Source: Paenibacillus caui (GTDB lineage: Bacteria; Bacillota; Bacilli; Paenibacillales; Paenibacillaceae). From it: a stretch of 64,000 nt of DNA. The translations under genes were made by a program, and so were the position numbers. This document shows, one piece after another, positions 31,056 through 40,840 of this stretch (its first letter is position 1; every line of letters starts with the position of its first letter). The notes under the pieces were generated by a model. The model was given only the letters and a program-made list of their open reading frames with translations, searched no databases and was not told the DNA's origin. Location: NCBI RefSeq assembly GCF_019904135.1, contig NZ_JAIOGQ010000005.1, forward strand, positions 98,968-162,967, in the 5' to 3' direction.

Positions 31056-32033
31056 ATGCAAATTAGCGAACAGGAGCTTCAGAGTGCTGTGGATTTTATC
31101 AAAGAGCACGACGATTTTCTAATCGTTTCGCATGTACAGCCGGACGGAGATGCAGTCAGCTCTACCCTCGCGGTGGGCTGGCTTCTCTCATGTCTGGGCA
31201 AAAAATACGCAATGGTCAACGAAGGACCGATCCCGCGCAGAATGTCTTATTTGTGGCATGCGGACAAAATCGTCGATTTGTCCAAAGAGTCCCTTCCTCA
31301 TACCTATAAACATGTAATATGCGTGGATTGCGCGGATTTCAAGCGGGTAGGAACGACCAGGGAGTATTTTGACGGGGATGCCCTGCTGCTCAATATTGAT
31401 CATCATCCGACCAATGACGGCTATGGCTCCGTAAATCTGATCGTTCCGGATGCGGCAGCGACAGCGGAAATCCTGTTCGATGTTCTCGAATGTGCAGGAG
31501 TGGAGCTGGACAAGGACGCAGCCACCGCAATCTATACCGGCATACTGACCGATACCGGCGGCTTCCGGTATTCGAATACATCTCCCAAGGTGATGTCAAT
31601 TGCCTCCAGGCTGCTGGAATACGGCGTCGACGGCCCTTGGCTGTCCGAGCAATTACTGGAACAGATGACATATCCTCAGCTGCGCATTCTAACCAAAGCG
31701 CTGAACAAGCTGGAGTGTACAGAAGACGGAAAAATCAGCTGGGTAAGCATTACGGACGAAGATTTGGCCGAAGCCGGCGCCATTCATGAGGATCTGGAAG
31801 GCATCGTGAATTATCCGCGGAATATTTCAGGCGTCGAAGTAGGGATGCTTTTTAAGGTCATTAACGGAAATGCGGTAAAAGTCAGCATGCGCTCGGCGGG
31901 CAAAGTCAATGTGGCCGCGGTAGCCCAGAGCTTCGGAGGCGGAGGTCATGTGCGCGCGGCAGGGGCTCGGCTTGAGGGGACGCTAAGTGAAGTTGTGGCG
32001 GCGGTTGTAGAGCGGGTGAAGCAGGAGCTATGA
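31056..32033 (+). CDS. nrnA: DHH-family nanoRNase/pAp phosphatase NrnA
   Basis: NrnA degrades oligoribonucleotides of 2-5 bases and hydrolyses pAp. DHH domain: VSHVQPDGDAVSSTLA, VDCAD, NIDHHPTN; the DHHA1 domain ends with the GGGGHVRAAGARLEG motif. ATG 31056 follows AAAGGAGA by 5 bases; the long open frame upstream overlaps rbfA. 325 residues. The stop overlaps the truB start. Confidence 0.95.
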   Translation: MQISEQELQSAVDFIKEHDDFLIVSHVQPDGDAVSSTLAVGWLLSCLGKKYAMVNEGPIPRRMSYLWHADKIVDLSKESLPHTYKHVICVDCADFKRVGTTREYFDGDALLLNIDHHPTNDGYGSVNLIVPDAAATAEILFDVLECAGVELDKDAATAIYTGILTDTGGFRYSNTSPKVMSIASRLLEYGVDGPWLSEQLLEQMTYPQLRILTKALNKLECTEDGKISWVSITDEDLAEAGAIHEDLEGIVNYPRNISGVEVGMLFKVINGNAVKVSMRSAGKVNVAAVAQSFGGGGHVRAAGARLEGTLSEVVAAVVERVKQEL

Positions 32034-32953
32034 TGGCGTATGAAGGCATTCTGCCTGTTCTGAAGCCGGCTGGTTTCACCTCGCACGACGTTGTCGCCAA
32101 AGTCCGGGGAATACTGAAAATGAAACGCATCGGCCATACGGGAACGCTGGATCCCCAGGTAACCGGCGTTCTGCCGCTTTGCCTGGGCCGGGCCACCCGA
32201 ATGGTTGAATACTTGCAGGAATTGCCCAAGGAGTATGAGGCTACGCTTGTTCTCGGTATCGCAACGGATACGGAGGATTTAACCGGCACCGTGACGGAAC
32301 GGAGCGAGGGCGTCACCGTGACAAAGCAGCAGATCTGCGAGGCGCTGAGCCGTTTCCACGGAACCATTTCCCAGATTCCGCCCATGTATTCCGCGCTGAA
32401 GCAGGATGGCAAGCGTCTCTACGAGCTGGCTCGGCAGGGCAAAACGGTAGAGCGGAAAGCCAGGGAAGTGACCATACATGAGCTTGAGCTGACCGCGTTT
32501 AAGCCGGAAGGGCCTTTCCCTGAAATTTCTTTTCGCGTCCTATGCTCAAAAGGAACTTATATCCGTACCCTATGCGTCGACATTGGACGCGCGCTCGGCG
32601 TCCCTGCAGCGATGTCGGTTTTGAGACGGACGATGTCCGCCGGAATTCCGGTTTCCCGCTGTTTGACATTTGAAGAGATTGCGGAGCGCGCGAAGGACGG
32701 AAGTTTGGCATCCTGCCTCATTCCGGTTGATGAAGCCGTTGCCCATCTGCCGGCTGCCGAAGTGGCGGGCGAGAAGGCAAGGGCCGCTCTGCAGGGTCAA
32801 AGACTGTCCCCTTCTGTCGTACATCCTCTTCCAAATCGGGAGGAGATTATCAGGCTGTATGATCCGGAAGGGCGGTTTCTCGGGATATACGAGCGGGAAG
32901 AAGGGTCGGGCGCTATTGCTCCGGTCAAGGTTTTTGCTCAAAATGAACAATAA
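32030..32953 (+). CDS. truB: tRNA pseudouridine-55 synthase
   Basis: TruB makes pseudouridine 55 in the T-loop of tRNAs. The catalytic Asp is in HTGTLDPQVTGVLPLC near residue 41; KPAGFTSHDVV at the N-terminus, and RVLCSKGTYIRTLCVDIG are conserved. The ATG overlaps the nrnA stop (ATGATGGC, two possible ATGs). 307 residues, the normal size. Confidence 0.96.
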   Translation: MMAYEGILPVLKPAGFTSHDVVAKVRGILKMKRIGHTGTLDPQVTGVLPLCLGRATRMVEYLQELPKEYEATLVLGIATDTEDLTGTVTERSEGVTVTKQQICEALSRFHGTISQIPPMYSALKQDGKRLYELARQGKTVERKAREVTIHELELTAFKPEGPFPEISFRVLCSKGTYIRTLCVDIGRALGVPAAMSVLRRTMSAGIPVSRCLTFEEIAERAKDGSLASCLIPVDEAVAHLPAAEVAGEKARAALQGQRLSPSVVHPLPNREEIIRLYDPEGRFLGIYEREEGSGAIAPVKVFAQNEQ

Positions 32954-33058
32954 CAAGGCGGGCTGTTCAAGGGCCAGCCATTCTCCGCAAAGTCGGCCGT
33001 TTAAGGGATGGCCGGCTGTTTGCCGGGGCAACTAACGGAAATTGCAGGTGAGTGGTGT

Positions 33059-34003
33059 ATGAAAACTGTAAATTTATCTTATCCGTTATCGGATGACGTG
33101 GCGAGAGCATATGCCGCCCCCCAGGTGCTTGCTCTCGGCCAGTTTGACGGGCTGCATTTGGGACACGCCAGCGTGATCGAGACCGCCGTCTCTGTCGCGA
33201 GGCGCGCAGGACTGCCAGCTTCCGTCATGACCTTTTATCCGCATCCCAAGGAAGTGATGAAGAAAGGGGATTACGACGGGTATTTGACTCCTCCTGAAGA
33301 GAAAGAGCGGCTGCTTGGGGAAATGGGGATTGAATATTTATACGTCGTCCAATTTAACGAAGCATTTTCCCGGGTAAGTCCCCACAATTTTGTGGCCGGC
33401 ATGCTTCTTCCGCTTGGGATCCATACGGCGGTCGTCGGTTTCGACTTCCGCTTTGGCTATATGGGAGAAGGCAACGTAGATATGCTGCGCGAGCTTGGCG
33501 AAGGCAAAATGGATGTGTTCGCCGTTCCTCCCTTCCTGATCGAAGAGGAGAAGGTAAGCAGCTCGGGGATTCGCAAATGGCTGCATGAAGGACGCGTTGA
33601 CCTTGCCAGGAACTGGCTTGGCAGGCCATATGTGCTGAGAGGCAGCATTGCCCATGGCGAGAAACGGGGCCGGCAGATCGGCTTCCCGACGGCAAACGTG
33701 GAGCTTTCGGAGCATTTCGTTCTACCCGCCAAAGGCGTTTACGCCGTTAAGGCGCAGCTTCAGGGGGAAGCCGGCTGGATGCCTGGTGTGATGAACATTG
33801 GTGTGAAGCCAACGTTTCACGAAGGTGTGACGAAACCCTCTCTGGAGGTGCATTTGCTCGATTTTAGCGGCGATATTTATGACCGTGAGCTTACGATTCA
33901 GTTTGTGTCTTACATTCGCCCGGAACGCAAATTTTCTTCCATTGATGAACTGATTGCCCAAATATCCCGGGATACCGATACAGCCAGAAATCGGCTTCTT
34001 TAA
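33059..34003 (+). CDS. ribF: Bifunctional riboflavin kinase/FAD synthetase
   Basis: RibF phosphorylates riboflavin to FMN and adenylates FMN to FAD. The N-terminal nucleotidyltransferase has LGQFDGLHLGHASVI near residue 30 and SSSGIRKWL near 175; the C-terminal kinase has GEKRGRQIGFPTANVEL. ATG 33059, after GGTGAGTGG; the longer frame from 33008 adds a non-conserved segment. 314 residues. B. subtilis has the same truB-ribC-rpsO order. Confidence 0.95.
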   Translation: MKTVNLSYPLSDDVARAYAAPQVLALGQFDGLHLGHASVIETAVSVARRAGLPASVMTFYPHPKEVMKKGDYDGYLTPPEEKERLLGEMGIEYLYVVQFNEAFSRVSPHNFVAGMLLPLGIHTAVVGFDFRFGYMGEGNVDMLRELGEGKMDVFAVPPFLIEEEKVSSSGIRKWLHEGRVDLARNWLGRPYVLRGSIAHGEKRGRQIGFPTANVELSEHFVLPAKGVYAVKAQLQGEAGWMPGVMNIGVKPTFHEGVTKPSLEVHLLDFSGDIYDRELTIQFVSYIRPERKFSSIDELIAQISRDTDTARNRLL

Positions 34004-34032
34004 TTTTTCGGCTTCTTAATCGAGATAGCAAG

Positions 34033-34062
34033 TTTACTTTTTATAAGTTAGTATGATATACT
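34033..34062 (+). promoter_or_regulatory. Sigma-A promoter and leader of rpsO
   Basis: TTTACT (34033-34038), 18 bases, TATACT (34057-34062). The leader of about 95 bases contains GC-rich arms around 34115-34140 (CACCGGCGGCTACGAGGCC). S15 autoregulates by binding its leader in many bacteria; whether this segment forms the site is an inference. Confidence 0.65.
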
Positions 34063-34164
34063 ATTCAGAGTGTTCCTAGGAACATCTGGTAACCTTGGCT
34101 TGGTTGTTCGCTCTCACCGGCGGCTACGAGGCCAATGGCGATTATAATGAAGGAGGTGAACAGG

Positions 34165-34434
34165 ATGGCATTGTCCCAAGAACGTAAAAGTCAACTGATC
34201 GAAGAGCACAAAACTCATGAATCCGATACCGGGTCCCCAGAGGTGCAAATTGCTATCCTTTCGGAGAACATTACCAATTTGACAGATCACTTGCGTACCC
34301 ACAAGAAAGACCATCATTCCCGCCGTGGTTTGCTCAAAATGGTTGGTCAACGTCGTAAGCTTCTTGCTTACTTGAAGAACAAAGACGTTAAGCGTTACAG
34401 CGCTTTGATTGCAAAGCTCGGTCTGCGTCGTTAA
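34165..34434 (+). CDS. rpsO: 30S ribosomal protein S15
   Basis: S15 organises the central domain of 16S rRNA. 89 residues, exactly the usual length, with [34 protein letters not shown] and [14 protein letters not shown] 34165 follows AAGGAGGTGAAC; a start at 34135 would place the site inside the gene. Confidence 0.98.
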   Translation: MALSQERKSQLIEEHKTHESDTGSPEVQIAILSENITNLTDHLRTHKKDHHSRRGLLKMVGQRRKLLAYLKNKDVKRYSALIAKLGLRR

Positions 34435-34451
34435 TTTGTAACTCCTACCGA

Positions 34452-34517
34452 AAGCAGCCTGGTTGCCGCCGGATCCGCTTGTTTGAAAAGCGAACGGCGG
34501 AAATCGGGTTGCTTTTT
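34452..34517 (+). terminator. Rho-independent terminator after rpsO
   Basis: A long interrupted stem, AAGCAGCC.../...GGGTTGCTT outside and TTGCCGCCG/CGGCGGAAA inside, is followed by TTTTT. Confidence 0.75.
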
Positions 34518-34555
34518 AGTGTAAGAATGAATTGTACTTCAGCGGCAGGAAATAA

Positions 34556-34564
34556 TGGTATAGA
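34556..34564 (+). promoter_or_regulatory. Possible extended -10 promoter of pnp
   Basis: TGGTATAGA is an extended -10 element (TGnTATAGA), 38 bases before the pnp ATG and downstream of the rpsO terminator. No clear -35. Confidence 0.35.
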
Positions 34565-34601
34565 ACCGAATATAGAATGTATCCTTTAAAGGAGGGATTT
34601 C

Positions 34602-36704
34602 ATGGAGAAGCAAGTGAAAATGCAGCTTGGAGGAAGACCTCTTGTGCTGGAAACCGGCCGTCTGGCCAAACAGGCCAACGCGGCAGTGATGGTAAGGTAT
34701 GGCGAAACGGCGGTATTGTGCACAGTAACCGCTTCGGCAGAGCCTAAAGATCTGGATTTTTTCCCGCTGACGGTCAATTATGAAGAGAAATTGTACGCAG
34801 TAGGCAAAATCCCCGGCGGATTCATCAAACGTGAAGGTCGTCCCAGCGAGAAAGCGATTCTCGCCAGCCGTCTGACGGACCGCCCGATTCGTCCGCTTTT
34901 TCCGGAAGGGTTCCGAAATGATGTGCAAATTGTTAACCTCGTGATGAGCGTGGATCAGGACTGTGAGCCGGAAATTGCGGCCATGATCGGTACTTCCGCG
35001 GCGCTCAGCATTTCCGATGTTCCATTTAACGGACCAATTGGCGGCGTTGCCGTTGGACGCGTGAACGGCGAATTTGTCATTAATCCGGATGTTGCCCAGC
35101 AGGAAGCAAGCGATTTGTATCTGGTTGTGGCGGGAACGAAAGATGCGATCATGATGGTTGAAGCGGAAGCGAACGAAGTTCCTGAAGAAGTGATGCTCGA
35201 AGCAATTATGTTCGGACATGATGAAATCAAGAATATCGTAGCCACGATTGAAGAACTCGTTCAGGTAGCTGGCAAAGAGAAGATGGAAGTGAAGCTTCAC
35301 ACCGTTAATCCTGAGGTCAACCGCGCGGTTCGCGAATTTGCTGCAGAACGCTTGATCGAGGCCGTGAAAATTGCGGAGAAGCATGCGCGCCAGGATGCGA
35401 TCGATGCGATCAATGACGATGCCGTTACTTTCTTTGAGCAAGAGTACATAGAGTCTCCTGAGCTCTTGGATGACGTCAAAGAAGTACTGCACGATATTGT
35501 CAAGGAAGAAGTGCGCCGCCTGATTACGCACGATAAAGTACGTCCGGACGGACGTAAATTGAACGAAATTCGTCCGATCGAATGCGATATCAATTTGCTC
35601 CCTCGTACACATGGTTCCGGTTTGTTTACCCGCGGCCAGACTCAGGCCCTCAGCGTTTGTACCCTGGGCGCACTTGGGGATGTACAAATTCTCGACGGTA
35701 TCGATCTGGAAGAAACCAAGCGTTTCATGCATCATTACAACTTCCCGCCGTTCAGCGTAGGCGAAGCTCGTCCGCTGCGCGCTCCGGGACGCCGCGAAAT
35801 CGGTCATGGCGCTTTGGGCGAACGAGCATTGTCCAAGGTTATTCCGTCTGAAACCGAGTTCCCGTACACGATCCGCCTTGTATCGGAAGTGCTGGAATCC
35901 AACGGTTCCACTTCGCAGGCAAGTATTTGCGCAAGTACGCTTGCCATGATGGATGCGGGTGTGCCGATCAAAGCGCCGGTAGCCGGTGTGGCGATGGGGC
36001 TCATCAAGGACAAGCATCATGTATCCATTCTGACAGATATTCAGGGGATGGAAGATCACCTGGGCGACATGGACTTTAAAGTAGCCGGAACCCGCGAGGG
36101 CGTAACGGCCATCCAGATGGATATCAAGATTGACGGTATCGACCGCCAAATTTTGACCGATGCTTTGGAGCAGGCCAAAGAAGGCAGAATGTTCATTTTG
36201 TCCAAAATGATGGAAGTGATCGACAAGCCGAAGGAGAACCTTTCCCCGTATGCGCCTAAAATTTTGGTTATGCAGATCAATCCGGACAAGATCCGCGACG
36301 TGATCGGGGCGGGGGGCAAAATCATCAACAAGATTATCGAGGATACCGGCGTAAAGATCGACATCGAGCAGGACGGCCGCGTGTTTATTGCTTCCTCGAA
36401 TCCTGAAATGAACGAGAAGGCGCGCTCCATTATCGAAGGGATCGTCAAAGAAGTTGTCGTTGGCGAAATTTATACGGGTACCGTGAAACGGATCGAGAAA
36501 TTCGGCGCGTTTGTAGAAGTGCTGCCAGGCAAGGACGGTCTGGTTCACATTTCCCAGTTGTCTACGGAACGTGTAGGCAAAGTGGAAGATGTCGTTGCGA
36601 TTGGTGATGTCATTACGGTGAAAGTGACTGAAATCGATCAGCAGGGCCGCATCAACCTTTCGCGCAAAGCGGTTCTGACCGCCGAAACCGTGAAGCAGGA
36701 CTAA
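34602..36704 (+). CDS. pnp: Polynucleotide phosphorylase
   Basis: PNPase degrades RNA 3'-5' by phosphorolysis and takes part in competence and DNA repair. Two RNase PH domains (first with [20 protein letters not shown], second with [16 protein letters not shown] and [14 protein letters not shown]), a linking helical domain, a KH domain ([17 protein letters not shown] near residue 567) and an S1 domain ([20 protein letters not shown]). 700 residues. ATG follows AAGGAGG. Confidence 0.98.
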   Translation: MEKQVKMQLGGRPLVLETGRLAKQANAAVMVRYGETAVLCTVTASAEPKDLDFFPLTVNYEEKLYAVGKIPGGFIKREGRPSEKAILASRLTDRPIRPLFPEGFRNDVQIVNLVMSVDQDCEPEIAAMIGTSAALSISDVPFNGPIGGVAVGRVNGEFVINPDVAQQEASDLYLVVAGTKDAIMMVEAEANEVPEEVMLEAIMFGHDEIKNIVATIEELVQVAGKEKMEVKLHTVNPEVNRAVREFAAERLIEAVKIAEKHARQDAIDAINDDAVTFFEQEYIESPELLDDVKEVLHDIVKEEVRRLITHDKVRPDGRKLNEIRPIECDINLLPRTHGSGLFTRGQTQALSVCTLGALGDVQILDGIDLEETKRFMHHYNFPPFSVGEARPLRAPGRREIGHGALGERALSKVIPSETEFPYTIRLVSEVLESNGSTSQASICASTLAMMDAGVPIKAPVAGVAMGLIKDKHHVSILTDIQGMEDHLGDMDFKVAGTREGVTAIQMDIKIDGIDRQILTDALEQAKEGRMFILSKMMEVIDKPKENLSPYAPKILVMQINPDKIRDVIGAGGKIINKIIEDTGVKIDIEQDGRVFIASSNPEMNEKARSIIEGIVKEVVVGEIYTGTVKRIEKFGAFVEVLPGKDGLVHISQLSTERVGKVEDVVAIGDVITVKVTEIDQQGRINLSRKAVLTAETVKQD

Positions 36705-36743
36705 CCCTATATAATCGATCTAAGATGAATAACCGTAAGGCGT

Positions 36744-36777
36744 AAAAGAGGCAGAACGAAGATTCTGGCTCTTTTTT
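36744..36777 (+). terminator. Rho-independent terminator after pnp
   Basis: Stem AAGAGGCAGAA/TTCTGGCTCTT with one G-G mismatch and loop CGAAGA, followed by TTTT. Confidence 0.85.
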
Positions 36778-36895
36778 AATCTTTTGCTAGATGCGTCTCT
36801 TTGTATTTCTCCAAAATGGCATCCTCTCTTTCACTCATAAACGGGGCTTTTCCTACATAAAAATGGGACATACCGGGTGAAAGGGAGAATGATCC

Positions 36896-37915
36896 GTGAG
36901 AAGGAATAGAACGAAAGCGGTGATCATCCTGGCAGGAATAAGTACGGTGCTTCTGCTTGGAGAATGGAGCGGCGTAACTGAATTTGTTCAAAGCGGCGAG
37001 CTGTCCCGCCAGGAAACGCGGTCAGTCACAGCATTAAGCGGCAATATCGGAGCGGAAGGGGACAACAATCTGCTGGATGAGATCAAAAGACAGGCGGACA
37101 AGCTGAATGAGAAACCGGTGGACGCCGTAATCGACAGAGTCTGGAAAGCGATACCCGGCTACAATGGCCGGGAAGTTGATGTGGAAGCGACTTATTTGAA
37201 GACGATGGAGATGCGGCAAAAATCGAAAACGAACCCGGAGCAAGTTCCGATTGCTTACGTCTACCGGGAAACGAAACCGGCAAGATCCCTCAAGGATCTT
37301 GGACCACAGCCGATTTACCGCGGCAATCCGCATAAACAAATGGCGGCCATTATGATCAATGTGGCCTGGGGCAACGAGTACATAGAACCGATGCTGGATA
37401 CGCTGGATGAGGAAGGAGTCAAAGCTACCTTTTTCCTCGATGGAAGCTGGCTAAAGAAATACCCCGAAGTGGCCAAGGAAATCCAGAAAAGAGGCCATCA
37501 GTTGGAGAACCATGCCTATTCCCACCCTAATATGAGCCGGCTCGGCACCGAACGGGCAACGCTTGAAATTTCAAAAACGAAGCAGCTTCTCAAGGATACG
37601 CTTGGTGTGGACAATACCTGGTTTGCTCCGCCTTCCGGTGATTTCAATCAGCGAACTGTGGAAATTGCCGCAAGCCAGGGGCTTAAGACCGTGCTATGGA
37701 CAGTCGATACGGTGGACTGGAAAAACCCCGACCCCTCTTCGGTCGTCGCCAAAATTGCCCAAAAGGCAGGGCCGGGATCGCTCATTCTCATGCATCCTAC
37801 CGCCTCTTCCAAGCAAGCGCTTAAAGGGATTATCCAGGCTCTGAAGCAAAAAGGGCTAAAGGTCGGAACAGTGGAAGAAACGCTTTCCCAGGGCAGGGTC
37901 GATATCGACAGTTGA
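36896..37915 (+). CDS. ylxY: Sporulation-type polysaccharide deacetylase YlxY
   Basis: This NodB-fold protein has an N-terminal signal anchor (about residues 6-24). In the NodB domain, the His pair is kept (ENHAYSHPNMSRL), and ATFFLDGSWLKKYPEV is typical, but the usual TFDDGP metal/base motif reads IMINVAWGNEY. I recall this change as shared by the sporulation YlxY subgroup, so the enzyme may be inactive or altered. 339 residues; GTG start after AAGGGAG. It follows pnp in the order known from Bacillus. Confidence 0.9.
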   Translation: MRRNRTKAVIILAGISTVLLLGEWSGVTEFVQSGELSRQETRSVTALSGNIGAEGDNNLLDEIKRQADKLNEKPVDAVIDRVWKAIPGYNGREVDVEATYLKTMEMRQKSKTNPEQVPIAYVYRETKPARSLKDLGPQPIYRGNPHKQMAAIMINVAWGNEYIEPMLDTLDEEGVKATFFLDGSWLKKYPEVAKEIQKRGHQLENHAYSHPNMSRLGTERATLEISKTKQLLKDTLGVDNTWFAPPSGDFNQRTVEIAASQGLKTVLWTVDTVDWKNPDPSSVVAKIAQKAGPGSLILMHPTASSKQALKGIIQALKQKGLKVGTVEETLSQGRVDIDS

Positions 37916-38063
37916 GGACGTTGCCTTTTTTTGATAATATCAGTAAGACTCGGAGCAAAAGCGGGCACAGATCTGTCTTGGCTTCGTCTAAAGCCATAAT
38001 CAAGTAATTTTAAAGAGATTGCCGTAATGACAAAAACGGCATGGTACTCTAGGAGGTCCTTTC

Positions 38064-39329
38064 GTGATTAGAACGCAGCTGAAAAATGGCCTGAGGATCG
38101 TAATGGAGAAGATACCGACCTTCCGTTCCGTTTCCTTCGGCATTTGGGTAAAAACAGGCTCACGCAACGAGAAGATGGAAGAGAACGGGATCTCTCATTT
38201 TATCGAGCATATGCTGTTCAAAGGAACGGAGCGATTTACGGCCAAAGAAATTGCCGAACAGTTTGATGCAATCGGCGGCAATGTCAATGCTTTTACCTCA
38301 AAGGAATATACCTGCTATTATGCCAAGGTGCTGGATGAGCATCTGGAGATTACGATGGATATTCTTGCCGATATGTTCTTTCGTTCCAAGTTTGAAGAAG
38401 AAGAGCTGCACAAGGAGAAAAATGTAATTCTCGAAGAAATTTCGATGTACGAGGATACGCCTGATGATATGGTGCATGATCTGCTCGCGGAGGCAGCTTA
38501 CGGCAGCCATCCTCTGGCCTATCCGATTCTGGGGACTGAAGAGCGGCTGCAGACTATGGATTCCGCAAAGCTTCACAGCTACATGAAGGAGCACTATACC
38601 CTGCCCAATACGGTCATCAGCATTGCAGGAAACTTTGATGATGGAATATTGGAACTGCTTGAGCGCTACTTTGGCGAGTTTGAGCTGACAGGGAACGAAC
38701 AGCAGCTGGCGGCGCCGGAATTTGCAGGGGATCTTCGTTTTTACCGTAAAAAAACGGAGCAGAATCACATCTGCATGACGTTTCCGGGACTGCGAACGGG
38801 CGACGAGAAGCAGTATGCGATGGTTCTATTGAACAATGCGCTTGGCGGAGGTATGAGTTCGAGGCTGTTCCAGGAAATCCGCGAGAAGCGAGGCCTTGCG
38901 TATTCCGTCTATTCTTACCACAGTTCTTTTGCCGATAGCGGATTGTTCACCGTATATGCGGGTACGGCCCCCAAGCAGACAAAAGAGGTTCTGGAGCTGA
39001 CGCAGGAGCTGCTGTTTGAGGTCAGAGAGAAGGGACTGACCGAAAGCGAGCTGCGCAAGGGCAAGGAACAGCTGAAGGGAAGCTTGATTCTGGGTTCCGA
39101 AAGCACGGGCAGCCGGATGAACCGTCTTGGCAAAAACGAGCTTATGCTGGGCAAACACTACAGCCTTGACGAGATAACAAGCCGTATTGAAGCGGTTCAA
39201 ATGGAAGATATCGAAGATGTGCTTTCCCGCATGTTCCAGAAGCCGTATGCGCTGGCTATGGTTGGATCTTCGGATCGGGCAATATCAGGATTAAGGAGAG
39301 ATGAACTTGTCGTATCTGGTACAAATTAA
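38064..39329 (+). CDS. mlpA: M16-family zinc protease (MlpA/YmxG-like)
   Basis: A processing-protease-like metalloprotease with the inverted zinc motif HFIEHMLFKGT (HxxEH) near residue 50 and the distal Glu region LHKEKNVILEEI. Two M16 domains make up the 421 residues. GTG 38064 follows AGGAGGTCC. The end overlaps dut by about 20 bases. In B. subtilis the homologue lies in the same place and affects regulation of extracellular proteases. Confidence 0.93.
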   Translation: MIRTQLKNGLRIVMEKIPTFRSVSFGIWVKTGSRNEKMEENGISHFIEHMLFKGTERFTAKEIAEQFDAIGGNVNAFTSKEYTCYYAKVLDEHLEITMDILADMFFRSKFEEEELHKEKNVILEEISMYEDTPDDMVHDLLAEAAYGSHPLAYPILGTEERLQTMDSAKLHSYMKEHYTLPNTVISIAGNFDDGILELLERYFGEFELTGNEQQLAAPEFAGDLRFYRKKTEQNHICMTFPGLRTGDEKQYAMVLLNNALGGGMSSRLFQEIREKRGLAYSVYSYHSSFADSGLFTVYAGTAPKQTKEVLELTQELLFEVREKGLTESELRKGKEQLKGSLILGSESTGSRMNRLGKNELMLGKHYSLDEITSRIEAVQMEDIEDVLSRMFQKPYALAMVGSSDRAISGLRRDELVVSGTN

Positions 39330-39756
39330 CCGCCTGCCGGGCAATGAGGATATTGAGCTTCCGCGCAAAATGTCCGAGCTTGCCTCCGGCTTTGATCTTT
39401 ATGCCGCCGTTGAGGAAGAGGTCGTACTCATGCCCGGTGAGCGAAAATTGATTCCGACCGGCTTTGCGATTGCCATGCCGGCGGGACTCGAGGCGCAAAT
39501 CCGGCCGCGGAGCGGGCTTGCGTTCAAGTTCGGCATTACCTGCCTGAACACGCCGGGAACGATCGATGCCGATTATCGCGGCGAGATCAAGGTGCTGCTC
39601 ATTAATTTGGGGCAGGAGCCGTTCGCTATCAAGCGGAACGAGCGGATTGCCCAAATGGTGTTCCAGATTGTTCCCGAAGTTGAACTTAAGCAGGTGGACC
39701 GTTTGAGCGAAACCGTACGCGGCGCAGGCGGATTTGGACATACCGGCCGTCATTAA
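39307..39756 (+). CDS. dut: Deoxyuridine 5'-triphosphate nucleotidohydrolase (dUTPase)
   Basis: dUTPase hydrolyses dUTP to dUMP and keeps uracil out of DNA. All five trimeric dUTPase motifs are present: ASGFDLYA, RPRSGLAFKFGI, NTPGTIDADYRGE, RIAQMVF, and RGAGGFGHTG at the C-terminus. I choose TTG 39307, 8 bases after AAGGAG; the ATG at 39301 is only 2 bases from that site. About 149 residues. Confidence 0.94.
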   Translation: MSYLVQINRLPGNEDIELPRKMSELASGFDLYAAVEEEVVLMPGERKLIPTGFAIAMPAGLEAQIRPRSGLAFKFGITCLNTPGTIDADYRGEIKVLLINLGQEPFAIKRNERIAQMVFQIVPEVELKQVDRLSETVRGAGGFGHTGRH

Positions 39757-39776
39757 CCGAATAAAGCGGAGCTATA

Positions 39777-39830
39777 AGCCCGTACACGCTTTACTGAACT
39801 GAACGGTTCTTGGCGTGTGCGGGCTTTTCC
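39777..39830 (+). terminator. Rho-independent terminator after dut
   Basis: 13-bp stem AGCCCGTACACGC/GCGTGTGCGGGCT (one G-U), 23-base loop, then TTTTCC. Confidence 0.85.
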
Positions 39831-39871
39831 TTATACCCAAATACGAAAGGCGCTGTTTTTCCGGGGCGTTT

Positions 39872-39900
39872 CACCCCTTCACAAACACCTGCATAAGATG
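39872..39900 (+). promoter_or_regulatory. Possible sigma-K promoter of dpaAB
   Basis: CACC at 39872-39875, 16 bases, then CATAAGATG at 39892-39900, near the sigma-K pattern (AC at -35, CATAnnnTA at -10). In B. subtilis the spoVF (dpaAB) operon is expressed by sigma-K in the mother cell. Confidence 0.4.
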
Positions 39901-39940
39901 ACTCTATAAAAGTTTGTTTTGAAGGGAGTGACATCCTATA

Positions 39941-40840
39941 ATGCTAACCGGACTGACGATTGTATTTCTGGGTGGGGACGCACGGCATCTGGAAATCATC
40001 GGAAAGTGTACGGAAATGGATGCAACAGTGAAAGTTGCAGGTTACGATCAGTTAAAGCAGCCGCTCCCGGGGGTGTCACAGGAAAAACTGACGTCCGACT
40101 TGCTGGGGGAAGCGGATGTTTTGATTTTGCCTGTCGTTGGCTGTGATGAAAATGGCGTAGTAAGTACGTCGTTCTCTGAAGATAAGCTGGTTCTGCGGGA
40201 GGAACATGTCGCGGCGCTTCCCAAGCATGCACTGATCTACACGGGTTTGGCAAAGCCTTACCTGATTAAACTGTGCGAAAAGTACAATTTGAAGCTAAAT
40301 CAGGTGCTTGACCGGGATGAAGTGGCTATTTACAATTCCATACCGTCCGCAGAAGGCGCGTTAATGATCGCGATGCAGAATACGGATATCACCATTCATG
40401 GATCATCCTGCTCCGTTCTTGGCATGGGCAGAACCGGCTTTACAATGGCAAAAACTCTGCAGGGCATTGGAGCGCATGTCAGGGTGGGCGTAAGGCGCAA
40501 GGATCATTTTGCAAGGGCTGAGGAGATGGGCTGGAAGCCTTTCCTGACAACGGATTTGGCCGATGAGGTGAGCGGCATTGACTTGATTTTTAACACAATT
40601 CCGACTATGATTATCACAGCGCAAGTCATATCTAAATTATCCCCGAAGGCGGTCATTGTCGACCTTGCTTCTGCACCTGGCGGTACGGATTTCCGTTTCG
40701 CCGAAAAGCGTGGAATCAAGGCAATACTGGCGCCCGGTTTACCCGGAATTGTCGCTCCCAGAACGGCTGGAATGATCATGGCAAATTGTATTTGTCAGTC
40801 GGTGCTTGAGGAGTTTAAGACACGGGGGGATGAACAGTGA
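39941..40840 (+). CDS. dpaA: Dipicolinate synthase subunit A
   Basis: DpaA (SpoVFA), with DpaB, oxidises dihydrodipicolinate to dipicolinic acid, which is stored in spores. 299 residues. A Rossmann motif VLGMGRTGFTMAKTL lies near residue 155; VDLASAPGGTDF and APGLPGIVAPRTAG are conserved. ATG follows GAAGGGAG. It overlaps dpaB by 4 bases. Confidence 0.95.
   Translation: MLTGLTIVFLGGDARHLEIIGKCTEMDATVKVAGYDQLKQPLPGVSQEKLTSDLLGEADVLILPVVGCDENGVVSTSFSEDKLVLREEHVAALPKHALIYTGLAKPYLIKLCEKYNLKLNQVLDRDEVAIYNSIPSAEGALMIAMQNTDITIHGSSCSVLGMGRTGFTMAKTLQGIGAHVRVGVRRKDHFARAEEMGWKPFLTTDLADEVSGIDLIFNTIPTMIITAQVISKLSPKAVIVDLASAPGGTDFRFAEKRGIKAILAPGLPGIVAPRTAGMIMANCICQSVLEEFKTRGDEQ

Noticed and set aside
34539..36548. 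669-codon minus-strand ORF opposite pnp
   Set aside because: It mirrors the codon structure of a highly conserved, GC-biased gene. No ribosome site, no family resemblance, and pnp has all its motifs on the + strand.
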